The notes under the pieces: generated by a model | Seen by the model: only the letters and a program-made list of their open reading frames with translations | Database searches by the model: none | What the model was told of the DNA's origin: nothing | DNA from: Deinococcus apachensis DSM 19763 | GTDB lineage: Bacteria; Deinococcota; Deinococci; Deinococcales; Deinococcaceae | Length of the DNA stretch: 64,000 nt | Assembly: GCF_000381345.1 (NCBI RefSeq) | Contig: NZ_KB906403.1 | Coordinates: forward strand, 10,001-74,000 | Direction of reading: 5' to 3' | Made by a program: the position numbers and the translations under genes | Part shown: piece by piece, positions 20,683 to 33,078 of the stretch | Numbering within the stretch: position 1 is the stretch's first letter | How the letters are laid out: the number at the start of each line of letters is the position of its first letter

Positions 20683-21768
20683 TTACTCCTCCCACGTCTC
20701 GCCGAACAACGTGGGCTGGGGGGGTGTCGGCGGCCCGAGCCCGGCCACCGTAATCCCGACGAGGCGGACACCCCGACCGGCCAACAGCTCAGCGCTCACC
20801 AGGCGGGAAGCCACCCGCGTCAGGACTTCCGCCTCCCGCACAGGTTGGGGCAGCGTCACGCGCCGGGTGAGGAGGGTCCGGTCGTGGAACTTGAGTTTGA
20901 GGACGACCACGCGGCCCGTCACGTTCGCCCGTGCGAGGCGGCGCTCGACGGCTCGCGCCAGGCCCGGCAGGACCGCCCGCACCTGTTCCGGCGTATGCAG
21001 GTCGTCCGCATAAGTCTCCTCGGCGCCGATGCTGACGGGGGCGCGGTCCGGCTCCACCGGTCGGTCATCTTGCCCCCGGGCGATGCGGGCGAAATGCTCG
21101 CCCACACGGCCGAAGAGGGTGACCAGCGTCTCGGGGGGCGTGGCGCGCAAGTCCGCCCCCGTATGAATGCCATGCGCCGCGAGCTTGCGGGCCGTCGCCG
21201 GGCCAATGCCATGGAAGTCGGCGGTGGGGAGGGAGGCCAGCAGCACGTCCGCCTGCGCGGGCAGGAGCACGGTCAGGCCGTCGGGCTTGTTCCGCCCGCT
21301 CGCCAGCTTGGCGAGGAACTTGTTCACACTGACCCCCGCCGTGGCGGTGAGATCGGTGGTCGCCCGAATCTCCGCGCGGATACTCCCGGCGATGCGGGTG
21401 GCGCTCGGCCCGCCGATGAGGGGAGCCGTCACGTCCAGATACGCCTCGTCCAGCGAGAGGGGCTCGACGAGCGGGGTGTAGCGCCGGAAAATCTCGCGGA
21501 CCTGGGCGCTCACCTCCCGGTAGGCCTCGAACCTCGGCTCCACGACGAGCAGATCCGGGCAGCGTTCGAGCGCGTGGTAGAGCGGCATCGCGCTCCGCAC
21601 CCCGAAGGACCGGGCCTCGTAACTCGCGGTGAGGACCACACTGCGTTTGCCGCCCCAGGCGACGGCGAGGGGCCGCCCACGCAGCCGGGGGTCGTCCCGC
21701 TGCTCCACGGACGCGTAGAAGGCGTCCATGTCCACATGGATGATCTTGCGCGTCCCCTCCCCCACCAC
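20683..21768 (-). CDS. dinB: DNA polymerase IV (Y-family, translesion)
   Basis: A 361-residue error-prone polymerase that bypasses DNA lesions. The palm catalytic residues are visible in IIHVDMDAFYASVEQRDDP and in PLSLDEAYLDVT. The finger and steric-gate region reads SYEARSFGVRSAMPLYHA. Further along are ASGRNKPDGLTVLLP, the helix-hairpin-helix GIGPATARKLAAHGIHTGADL, and a little-finger domain. The C-terminus PTQPTLFGE-like segment (PPTPPQPTLFG) resembles a beta-clamp binding peptide. It begins at a GTG just seven bases after the upstream methyltransferase stop, so the two are probably co-transcribed. D. radiodurans is generally described as lacking Y-family polymerases, which makes this gene informative about lineage differences. 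Confidence 0.94.
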   Translation of the reverse strand: MVGEGTRKIIHVDMDAFYASVEQRDDPRLRGRPLAVAWGGKRSVVLTASYEARSFGVRSAMPLYHALERCPDLLVVEPRFEAYREVSAQVREIFRRYTPLVEPLSLDEAYLDVTAPLIGGPSATRIAGSIRAEIRATTDLTATAGVSVNKFLAKLASGRNKPDGLTVLLPAQADVLLASLPTADFHGIGPATARKLAAHGIHTGADLRATPPETLVTLFGRVGEHFARIARGQDDRPVEPDRAPVSIGAEETYADDLHTPEQVRAVLPGLARAVERRLARANVTGRVVVLKLKFHDRTLLTRRVTLPQPVREAEVLTRVASRLVSAELLAGRGVRLVGITVAGLGPPTPPQPTLFGETWEE

Positions 21769-21774
21769 AGGTAT

Positions 21775-22995
<1,221 letters not shown>

Positions 22996-23002
22996 CGCCG
23001 CC

Positions 23003-23008
23003 AGGGTA
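23003..23008 (-). promoter_or_regulatory. -10 box for the RlmI-like methyltransferase (leaderless type)
   Basis: TACCCT on the minus strand is seven bases before the ATG at 22995, with no Shine-Dalgarno sequence between. Confidence 0.6.
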
Positions 23009-23143
23009 GAGGTTCCCCAGCCCCTCCGCCAGCGCCCGGACCACTCTTCCGGAGCCTCCCCTCATTTGGGGCACTGTGAGAGGTCGTTCACTGGACAGGC
23101 TCTCGTATTGAGCGCAGCAGGGCCGAGGGGAACCAGCTTCATC

Positions 23144-23227
23144 GTGAGCTTTTCCAGGACGGACAGGCACAGCTTCGGGACGGTGCTGCTGGCCCTCGCG
23201 CTGGCCTCGCTGATCGTGCTGTGGTAA
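23144..23227 (+). CDS. Candidate small single-helix membrane protein
   Basis: A GTG-started 27-codon ORF reading [12 protein letters not shown] and then a hydrophobic helix [15 protein letters not shown] before TAA. It lies in the otherwise empty 22996-23346 interval. The codons are strongly G/C-ending, and a basic-then-hydrophobic pattern is what a real small membrane protein would show. Against it, the nearest purine-rich stretch is 13 bases from the GTG. An in-frame extension is open further upstream. It could be chance in GC-rich DNA. Confidence 0.28.
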   Translation: MSFSRTDRHSFGTVLLALALASLIVLW

Positions 23228-23346
23228 GCGCGGCGGAGCCACTGGGTGCAGGGGAGCGAGAACACAGGCCGCACCACTGGAAGCAATCCGCTCATGCCGC
23301 ATATGCGGCAACAGCGAAAGTCATCGACCTTTACGCTGAGGGGGTG

Positions 23347-24285
23347 ATGAAAAAACTGGCCCTACCCATTCTCGGTGCTGCCCTCCTACTCGCCTCGTGC
23401 GGTGGCAGTGAGACGCCGACGACGGACACGACTGCCCCCACCGTGAAGCTCTCGGGCATGTCACCCACCACGCCGGGCGACTTCACGCTGACCGCCTCTA
23501 CCTCGGATAATGTCGGCGTCACGAAGGTCGAGTTCTACCAGGGCAGCACCCTCATCTCCACCGATACCGACGCGCCTTACACAGCCACCTTCACTGTGGA
23601 CCAACGCAACAACGGCTCAGTGAGTTTCACCGCCAAGGCTTACGACGCGGCGGGCAACGTGGGGCAGGGTGGCCTGAACACGACGATCAACATCAATACC
23701 CTGTATCAGGGGGACTGGGTGTGGGTGGCCGTCGACTCCTCCAACAATGTGGTGGCTTCCGGCCTGACCACCCTCTTTAGTCAAACCGATGTCGACACGG
23801 GCACTCTGGCGCTCGGAGTCTATGGAAAGAACGTGGCTCCCGGTGATTTCAAAAGCGACGTGGGGCTTGAGGGATTGACCGTCATGGGGCCAGTGACGGA
23901 CTCCGGGCAACTTCAGGTGCGCCTCGTCCGCGATCCAGAGAACAAAGACCTTTTTATCCTGGCCGACGACGATGACAATGCCCTCGAAACTCAGCAGGGC
24001 AGGCCGTTCTTCTTCGATGACGACGCGGAGCTTCGCGCCGACCCCACCAGCAGTCGGGCCGTTGCCTTCGGTATGAGCCAGGTCAGCACTACCCCGTCTC
24101 TCGAGGGCCTGTCCGTGTCCGCTGGTGGCTTCTCGGCACAAAGCCGCCCTCAACTCCAGGTGGCAAAGCTGATTCGCCAGGCCAGTGCGCTGGCCGCGTC
24201 CGCCAAGACGCCGAACGGGGCAAGCACCAGCTTCACCGCTGGGCAGCTGTTTCCCCTCGTCCAGAAAGTGGCCGCCGCGCGCTGA
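23347..24285 (+). CDS. Lipoprotein with bacterial Ig-like domain
   Basis: A 312-residue exported lipoprotein. The signal is MKKLALPILGAALLLASCGGS with lipobox LASC and cysteine at about residue 19. Residues about 30-110 look like a bacterial Ig-like fold that recognises or spaces surface structures (APTVKLSGMSPTTPGDFTL, VTKVEFYQGSTLISTDTDAP, AYDAAGNVG). The rest is acidic (FILADDDDNALE) and unrecognised. The ATG at 23347 follows GAGGGG closely; the longer frame from 23221 lacks a signal and was rejected. It stands alone between the methyltransferase promoter and a 36-base palindrome. Its codon use is slightly less GC-rich than its neighbours. Confidence 0.8.
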   Translation: MKKLALPILGAALLLASCGGSETPTTDTTAPTVKLSGMSPTTPGDFTLTASTSDNVGVTKVEFYQGSTLISTDTDAPYTATFTVDQRNNGSVSFTAKAYDAAGNVGQGGLNTTININTLYQGDWVWVAVDSSNNVVASGLTTLFSQTDVDTGTLALGVYGKNVAPGDFKSDVGLEGLTVMGPVTDSGQLQVRLVRDPENKDLFILADDDDNALETQQGRPFFFDDDAELRADPTSSRAVAFGMSQVSTTPSLEGLSVSAGGFSAQSRPQLQVAKLIRQASALAASAKTPNGASTSFTAGQLFPLVQKVAAAR

Positions 24286-24315
24286 CCGCTCCTGCCACCC
24301 GGTAGGAACCAGCAA

Positions 24316-24351
24316 GGGAAGGGGCCACCGCCCGGGCGGTGGCCCCTTCCC
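24316..24351. terminator. 36-base perfect palindrome between convergent genes
   Basis: The 18 bases at 24316-24333 (GGGAAGGGGCCACCGCCC) are followed immediately by their exact reverse complement to 24351. It lies between the converging lipoprotein and thiolase genes. There is no T-run on either strand, so it may end both transcripts as a stable hairpin or protect 3' ends. Confidence 0.65.
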
Positions 24352-24366
24352 AGCAGTTCTGAAGTG

Positions 24367-25564
<1,198 letters not shown>

Positions 25565-25572
<8 letters not shown>

Positions 25573-25921
25573 TAGGGTTCTCCTTCTCCTGGGGGATGGT
25601 TTTCTGTCCCGATACCGCCTTGAGAAAACTATTGACACTCATCTCAGGGGGCGTAGCAGGGACAACGAGGTCGCTGTTCAGAACCACATTTTGCATCTGA
25701 TCTAAGAGGCAAAAAGTGCTACCCAACCAAGCGTGGATGGTGGTCAAATTGTCATCTCGCCCAATTTCGGGTTGCCCACCTATTGGCCCGGTGATCTCCA
25801 GAACGTAATGAACACCTACTTGTAGCTCGTACTCCTCAGCCCAAGGCTCAACGACCAGCCTTTGCCCTTGTGTTTCGGCCACAAGAGGAACGTTGACTGT
25901 ACGGAGATTAGCCTTGGACAT
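25565..25921 (-). CDS. Hypothetical protein in the beta-oxidation operon
   Basis: A 118-residue protein with no recognised family. It starts [14 protein letters not shown] at the ATG at 25921, which overlaps the end of the hydrolase gene by 14 bases, and its stop overlaps the thiolase start by eight bases. It is acidic to neutral with no signal peptide or membrane segment. Several hydrophobic beta-like stretches ([30 protein letters not shown]) suggest a small globular cytoplasmic protein. Codons are less GC-rich than its neighbours. The nested position implies co-translation with fadA and the hydrolase. A frame this well overlapped at both ends is unlikely to be spurious. Confidence 0.6.
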
Positions 25922-27095
25922 AGCTCCGCCCCAACACCCGCGCCACGAACCCCTCCAGCACCGCGTCATATCTCTCCGGGTCAATGTTCCAGCAGCGGAT
26001 GTGCTTGGCTCCCTCGACCCGGTGGTACTCCACCAGATCGGGGCGGGCGGCGGCCAGAGCGTCTGCCTGTCCCACAGGAATGGTGCGGTCGCGGGTGCCG
26101 TGCCACAGGAGGATGGGCACCCGGAAGGTGGGGGCGGCCCTGATCTGGTCCACCGCGTCGAAGTCCTGGCCGGACCGGCGGGTGACGACGTACTGCACGA
26201 AGGTCGCCATATGCCGCGCCACGAAGGGCGGCAGGCCGTACCGCTGCCCCTGCCACCGAATGGTCGCGCGCCAGTCGAGTACCGGGCAGTCGAGCATCAC
26301 GCCCAGGACGGGGAGGGGGAACGGCTCGTGCTTCGGGCGCAAGACGCTCAGGACGATGTTGCCGCCCATGCTGAAGCCATACAGCACCGCCCGCCTGTAC
26401 CCCGCCTTCCTCGCCCACTGCAGGGCGGCTATAACGTCCTCAGCCTCCTCGTCGCCCAGGGTGTGGTAGCCGTTCTCGGTGCGCGGGGCGCCATAAGCGT
26501 TCCTGAACGTGACGAAGAGGGAGCCCGCGCCCGTCCGCCGCAGCGCCGGAAGCATTCTGAGCGCCTGCGACCGCTGCCCGCCGTGCCCGTGCACGACGAT
26601 TACGAGGGCATCACGTTCGCCGGAGGCGGGGGGGATGTGCCAGGCGGGCATGTCTCCCAGAGTTGTCTTTACGGCGGTGTCCTCGTACCCCACGCCCAGT
26701 TGTGCTGGGGTGCCGTTGTAGACGAAGGAGGAGGCCCAGGCGAGGGCGCCATTGGGCACCACGCCGCGTTCCTCCTGAATATCCCGGCGCACCAGCGTGC
26801 CCATGATTCGGGCAGGACTCAGGACCGCGTGCCCCCGGTTGGGGCGGAGTGGAACAACGCCTATTACGCCCCTTGAAAGCGTCTCCGGCAGCGCGGGCAA
26901 CCACACCGAGTTTCCCCGCCGCCCTATGGCGACGAACACGCCCTTTACCCGCCGTGTTTTGGAGCGCAGGGTGATGTCGGCACCGACGAACGCCCCAACG
27001 CCCAGCAGGGCAGCGTAGCCCACGGCAGCCCAGGCGGCGACGTGGCGCTTGCGGACATGGCGCAAACGGTCGAGGAGGCGGGGACGCTCGCTCAC
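25908..27095 (-). CDS. Alpha/beta hydrolase with N-terminal membrane anchor
   Basis: A 395-residue serine hydrolase. Residues about 15-40 form a hydrophobic anchor (AWAAVGYAALLGVGAFVGA). The hydrolase core has the oxyanion region LVIVVHGHGGQRSQALRML and the nucleophile elbow AVLYGFSMGGNIVLSVL (GxSxG). The later acid and histidine are likely in WHGTRDRTIPVG and GAKHIRCW. It starts at a GTG three bases after fadN and is followed by the overlapping small gene and fadA. Its place suggests release of fatty acids or hydrolysis of an acyl ester feeding beta-oxidation, which is inference. Family: peptidase S9/esterase-like fold; the substrate is unknown. Confidence 0.83.
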   Translation of the reverse strand: MSERPRLLDRLRHVRKRHVAAWAAVGYAALLGVGAFVGADITLRSKTRRVKGVFVAIGRRGNSVWLPALPETLSRGVIGVVPLRPNRGHAVLSPARIMGTLVRRDIQEERGVVPNGALAWASSFVYNGTPAQLGVGYEDTAVKTTLGDMPAWHIPPASGERDALVIVVHGHGGQRSQALRMLPALRRTGAGSLFVTFRNAYGAPRTENGYHTLGDEEAEDVIAALQWARKAGYRRAVLYGFSMGGNIVLSVLRPKHEPFPLPVLGVMLDCPVLDWRATIRWQGQRYGLPPFVARHMATFVQYVVTRRSGQDFDAVDQIRAAPTFRVPILLWHGTRDRTIPVGQADALAAARPDLVEYHRVEGAKHIRCWNIDPERYDAVLEGFVARVLGRSYVQG

Positions 27096-27097
27096 AC

Positions 27098-29446
<2,349 letters not shown>

Positions 29447-29478
29447 GCGACCTCCTGCGGCAGCCAAGGGCTAAAATC

Positions 29479-29493
29479 TTGAACTCGGTCCAA
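29479..29493. promoter_or_regulatory. Inverted repeat upstream of fadN (possible operator)
   Basis: TTGAAC-TCG-GTCCAA is a near-perfect dyad (five of six positions) centred about 40 bases upstream of the fadN start. The position fits a repressor site, for instance a TetR-type fatty-acid regulator, but no regulator gene is adjacent. Confidence 0.35.
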
Positions 29494-29547
29494 AGGTTAG
29501 GACGCCCCGTGACGTTTGTCCACCGGGCGGGGCACAAAGGGGCGGGA

Positions 29548-30633
29548 TCAGCGGGCGGCGAGCCAGGACCGGGCGGCGGTCTCCAGCGCGGCGAAGGAGG
29601 GGAAGTCGACAGCCCGGGCGGCAGCGTCGGCATTCCCCGTTTCCGCGAACGCCTGGGCGAGATGCCACGGCCCTTCCTCGCCCCGAGTCCCGGCCAGGAA
29701 CTCCACCACCCCGAGCCCCTGGCGGTAGGCGTTGTCCCAGCGGCCTTCGGGGACGGAGGGAAAGTCGGCCAGTTCGGCCAGGGATATCCAGCCGGAGCGG
29801 GCGTAGGCGTTCGCGCGGCTCTGCCACGCCTGCCAGCCGGGGGCGGACACGAAGGCGTGGGCCGCGAAGTTCGCCAGCCCCTCGTGCAGCCACCAGGGAA
29901 TGCGCTTGTCCCGGCCCTCCCCCGCCGCCAACCCCACGGCGAGGTGGGTGAATTCGTGGGTCAGCAGACGCAGGGTCTCGCTCTCGACCTCCCCGGGAGA
30001 GCCACCCGGCATCACGAGCTTGATCGCCTCGCCCGGCTCGTTCCAACCCGCGACGGGGGGCAGGGAAAGATACACGCTGGCGCTCAGGCGTGGAGCATCC
30101 GGGTAGACCTTGACCACGGCGTCCCCGGGAACGGTCAGGCCCAGCACGCTCTTCACCTCCTGGGCCGCGCGGGTCAGGAGGGGGGCGAGGGGCCCCGCAC
30201 GCTCCGGCAAACCCGGCACCTTCAGGGCGAGCAAGGTGCCCGTCCCCGTCTTGATCGGCTCGAACGCTTCCCCCGCGTAGCGCCACACTTCTCCCACGCG
30301 CACGAGTTGTACCGGCAGCGTGACCCGGCTCGTCCGCCCCGGCACGCGCGTCCATGCGAGGGTGAGGTCGGCCTCGGCCCGGGAGCCCTGCTGCCGAAGG
30401 TCGCTGAAGGTGTAGGTCACGTCCCTGGGCGGCTTACGGGTAAGGTCCGCCGCGAAGTTGGCGCCCTCGACAGCGAAGGTCCCATCTGGAGCGAGCAGAT
30501 TCCGATAGGCCGAAACGTTCCCCGCCCGCGCTGCTTTCTGGAGCGCCGTCGCCAACTCCTGCGGGGTCCGTTGGGCGAGGGCGGCGGGGCACAGCAGCGT
30601 GAGGCCCACGAGCAGGGCGGACCGAAGTGTCAT
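29548..30633 (-). CDS. Exported gluzincin metalloprotease-like protein
   Basis: A 361-residue secreted protein. The signal peptide is MTLRSALLVGLTLLCPAALAQ. An N-terminal domain of about 120 residues resembles a SnoaL/NTF2-like or lumazine-type fold (ATALQKAARAGNVSAYRNLL). The C-terminal domain has the zinc motif LLTHEFTHLAVG (HExxH) and downstream IPWWLHEGLANFAAH, where the glutamate is the likely third ligand; this is the peptidase-MA-like pattern. It is probably an envelope or extracellular protease, or a degenerate peptidase used as a structural protein. It lies upstream of fadN with about 100 bases between, including a putative operator, so it may or may not share the transcript. Confidence 0.78.
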   Translation of the reverse strand: MTLRSALLVGLTLLCPAALAQRTPQELATALQKAARAGNVSAYRNLLAPDGTFAVEGANFAADLTRKPPRDVTYTFSDLRQQGSRAEADLTLAWTRVPGRTSRVTLPVQLVRVGEVWRYAGEAFEPIKTGTGTLLALKVPGLPERAGPLAPLLTRAAQEVKSVLGLTVPGDAVVKVYPDAPRLSASVYLSLPPVAGWNEPGEAIKLVMPGGSPGEVESETLRLLTHEFTHLAVGLAAGEGRDKRIPWWLHEGLANFAAHAFVSAPGWQAWQSRANAYARSGWISLAELADFPSVPEGRWDNAYRQGLGVVEFLAGTRGEEGPWHLAQAFAETGNADAAARAVDFPSFAALETAARSWLAAR

Positions 30634-30660
30634 GCTCCAGCTTAGGGCGGGGGTGGGAAG

Positions 30661-30792
30661 TCAGATCGTGCCTCCGATCTGGACGCAGGACGCGGGCCTC
30701 CTGTCCGTCCTCCCCAGGATCAGCTCGAACTCCGGGTCACGGGCGACCTTCGTCCGCAGCCCCACTCGCTCATGGCTAGACAGGAGGGCCTT
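30661..30792 (-). pseudogene. C-terminal remnant of an unidentified gene
   Basis: On the minus strand a 43-codon open stretch without a start codon reads [31 protein letters not shown] and a terminal CVQIGGTI before TGA. Just upstream, past a TAA at 30793-30795, the same frame continues as about 18 codons ([11 protein letters not shown]). Codons look genuine, so this is probably a decayed gene with an internal stop. No family is recognised. The rest of 30634-30947 holds only a hairpin at 30909. Confidence 0.35.
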
Positions 30793-30908
30793 TTAGATCG
30801 CCTTTACGAAGTGAGCAAGTTGCTGGAGAGGAGTACAGTAGGGACAAACCCCTCAGCTTTTCTCTGTTCTCCTGCTCCCCCACAGCCGGAAGTAGACCCG
30901 GTTGGAGC

Positions 30909-30937
30909 GAAACGCCCTCCGTCCAGGTGGGCGTTTC
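30909..30937. terminator. Hairpin after the DUF1634-like gene
   Basis: GAAACGCCC (30909-30917) pairs perfectly with GGGCGTTTC (30929-30937) across 11 bases, 11 bases beyond the stop of the minus-strand gene at 30948. T-runs are short on both sides, so intrinsic strength is uncertain. Confidence 0.5.
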
Positions 30938-30947
30938 TTGTGGTGGG

Positions 30948-31220
30948 TTAGATGAAGCCCTTCACGATGTACACCACCACCAGCCCTCCCAGTGCCGCGA
31001 GCGCCGCAATGCTGAGACGGCGGTCCCGGTTCCATGCCGCGGCGGCGGCCCACACGGCAGCCAGAACGGGCACCAGCCCCACCCACGAGACGCCGACGAC
31101 GGCGAGGCCAGGAAACAGCACGCCGAGCGCGAGGAGCACCACGCCCACCCAAAAGCCCGCGGGATAGAGCCAGGCGGGAAGGCCCGCGAGTTCGGTGTTT
31201 TTCGGTCGCTCGGGAGTCAT
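30948..31220 (-). CDS. Small three-helix membrane protein next to TauE/SafE exporter
   Basis: A 90-residue protein with about three hydrophobic segments ([56 protein letters not shown]) and a central NRDRR. The layout and the tight link with a TauE/SafE permease resemble DUF1634 proteins, which often accompany such exporters, but the similarity is by pattern only. Its start ATG overlaps the exporter stop (ATGA at 31217-31220), so they are translationally coupled. It is probably an accessory to the exporter. Confidence 0.72.
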   Translation of the reverse strand: MTPERPKNTELAGLPAWLYPAGFWVGVVLLALGVLFPGLAVVGVSWVGLVPVLAAVWAAAAAWNRDRRLSIAALAALGGLVVVYIVKGFI

Positions 31221-31969
31221 CCGTGCCCCCAGTATTTCCAGAGAAGTTGCCCCGCGGTGAAGATCAGGAGCAGGCTGAAAAACAGCTTGAGCTGCGCGGC
31301 GGGAATCCGGCTTTGCAGACCGGCCCCGGCCCGCGCCCCCACGAGGACACCGAGGGCGACTCCCGCCGCCAGCCGCACGTCGAGCAGGCCGCCCGCCTGG
31401 TACACCAGCGCGTTCCCTACAGCGGTCAGGCCCATGATGAAGGTACTCGTGGCGATGGCCTGCCGGATGGGCACGCCCGCGAGCAGGTTCAGGACGGGCA
31501 CCTGCACCGTCCCGCCCCCGATGCCCAGCAGGCCGCTCATGATGCCCGCCAAGGTCATCGCCGGGGGGACGAGGCGGCTCGGAGCGCGCTCGACCTCCAC
31601 CCGTTTCAGGCCGCGCAGCAGGTTGTAGGCGGAGTACAGCAGCAGCAGGGCGAACACGGTCGCCACCGCCCGCGCGGGGAGGACCAACCCCAGGAAAGAG
31701 CCGATCGCGCCGCCCAGGATGGTGTACGGCGAGAGCAGGTAGCCCGTCCTGGCCCGCACCAGCCCCTGTTGCAGGTAGCTCGCCGCCCCGCTCAGCCCCA
31801 CCGCCAGCACCCCGATCTGCGACACGGCAACCGCCTGCTGGATGGTGATGGGGTGTCCGAAGTGCGGCAGCACGAACTCCAGCGCGGGCACCACGACCAC
31901 GCCGCCGCCCAGCCCCAGGATCGCGCCCAGCACCCCGGCGAGCAGGCCCACGCCGATCACGGCGAGCAT
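31217..31969 (-). CDS. TauE/SafE family anion exporter
   Basis: A 250-residue membrane protein of the sulfite/organosulfonate exporter family. The two internally repeated family motifs are present: [24 protein letters not shown] near the N-terminus, and [22 protein letters not shown] in the second half. About eight hydrophobic helices are predicted, with [15 protein letters not shown] after the second motif. I chose the ATG at 31969; a TTG one codon upstream is also possible. It is coupled to the small downstream membrane protein. The family exports sulfite, taurine-derived sulfonates or related anions; the substrate here is not fixed. Confidence 0.88.
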   Translation of the reverse strand: MLAVIGVGLLAGVLGAILGLGGGVVVVPALEFVLPHFGHPITIQQAVAVSQIGVLAVGLSGAASYLQQGLVRARTGYLLSPYTILGGAIGSFLGLVLPARAVATVFALLLLYSAYNLLRGLKRVEVERAPSRLVPPAMTLAGIMSGLLGIGGGTVQVPVLNLLAGVPIRQAIATSTFIMGLTAVGNALVYQAGGLLDVRLAAGVALGVLVGARAGAGLQSRIPAAQLKLFFSLLLIFTAGQLLWKYWGHG

Positions 31970-32041
31970 CAAGAGAGGATCACGGGAGGGAGGCTAACAC
32001 GGGCGAGGGGCGCGGGAAACCAGGCCTTTCTTCAGCAACGC

Positions 32042-32074
32042 GGGCGGGCCACAGTGCGAGGCTGTGACCCGCCC
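32042..32074 (-). terminator. Strong hairpin after the VWA operon
   Basis: GGGCGGG-C-CACAG (32042-32054) pairs with CTGTG-A-CCCGCCC (32062-32074), twelve base pairs with one internal mismatch and a seven-base loop. It sits 11 bases past the stop of the last gene of the MoxR operon. No long T-run follows. Confidence 0.6.
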
Positions 32075-32084
32075 TGTGCGTTCC

Positions 32085-33044
32085 TTACAGGATGCGCCGC
32101 GTCACGAGTTCCGAAACGCCCAGGCTCCCCAGCAGCACCAGCCCGGCGAGCGCCGCGAGGAAGCCCGAGACCTCGCGCGCCTGAACGGTCCAGCCCAGTG
32201 AGCGGCCCAACTCGCGGTAGATCGAGCTGAGCTGGGAGGCCGAGCGCGCCTCGGAGTAGTGGCCCCCGGTGGCGGTGGCGATGCTCTTGAGGGTCTCGGC
32301 GTCGAAGCCGCCCTGAAAGCTGTTCCAGCGGTTGCTCCGCAAATCGCCGCCCACCGTACCCAGCCCCACGGTGTAGACCTTGACCCCGAGCTTCTTGGCC
32401 TGGGCCGCCACCTCCAGTGGGTCGCTGCCGGTGTTGTTGCGCCCGTCGGAGAGGAGCACGATGGCTGCCGGGGGCCGGTCCTGGGCGGTTGCCGCCGCCT
32501 TGGCGTCCCGACCCGGCAGGGCCTGGAGCGCCGTCAGAAGCCCGTCCCCGATGGCGGTGCGGGGAGCCACGCTCAGGTTGTCGATGGCCGCGAAGACCCG
32601 GTCGTGGCGGGAGGTGGGCGGGGTGTGGAGCACGGCGTCTCCCGCGAAGGAGACCAGGCCGACCCGCGCGCCCTGCGGCAGCGCCCGGATGAAGCGCCGG
32701 GCGGCCTCCTGCGCGGCGATGAAGCGGCTGGGCTCGATGTCCTGCACCTCCATGGAGCGCGACACGTCGATGGCGAGCATGATGGAGGTGCGGTTGTCGG
32801 GCAGCGGCAGCGGCGCGGTGGGCCGGGCCAGGGCGAACAGCGTCAGGGTCAGTGCCCCCAGGTACAGCAGCGCGGGCAGGTGGCGCCGCAGCGGTCGGGG
32901 ACGGCCCGACGCCTGCGCGAGCAGCCGCAGGTCCGGGTGCAGCGCGGCCGCCTGGGCGGGCCTGACCAGCCCCCGCAGGTACACCCACACGAACAGGGGC
33001 AGCAGCACCAGCGCGGCCAGCGCCCAGGGCCAGAGAAAGGTCAT
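32085..33044 (-). CDS. BatA-like von Willebrand factor A membrane protein
   Basis: A 319-residue protein with an N-terminal helix (MTFLWPWALAALVLLPLFVWVYL), a second one at about residue 60, a VWA domain and a C-terminal helix. The metal-dependent adhesion site is MLAIDVSRSMEV (DxSxS). Further motifs are ARVGLVSFAGDAVLHTPPT and IVLLSDGRNNTGSDP. GGAGGTG precedes the ATG. It is the last gene of the MoxR-DUF58-VWA-VWA operon, whose products are thought to act together as a chaperone-like or metal-insertion system at the membrane; the client is unknown here. Confidence 0.88.
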   Translation of the reverse strand: MTFLWPWALAALVLLPLFVWVYLRGLVRPAQAAALHPDLRLLAQASGRPRPLRRHLPALLYLGALTLTLFALARPTAPLPLPDNRTSIMLAIDVSRSMEVQDIEPSRFIAAQEAARRFIRALPQGARVGLVSFAGDAVLHTPPTSRHDRVFAAIDNLSVAPRTAIGDGLLTALQALPGRDAKAAATAQDRPPAAIVLLSDGRNNTGSDPLEVAAQAKKLGVKVYTVGLGTVGGDLRSNRWNSFQGGFDAETLKSIATATGGHYSEARSASQLSSIYRELGRSLGWTVQAREVSGFLAALAGLVLLGSLGVSELVTRRIL

Positions 33045-33078
33045 GGGGACACCTCCAGGGAGGGAAGCGGGGTGGCAG

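Noticed and set aside
23221..23346. An upstream extension of the Ig-like lipoprotein
   Set aside because: It would bury the lipoprotein signal 42 residues inside the protein.
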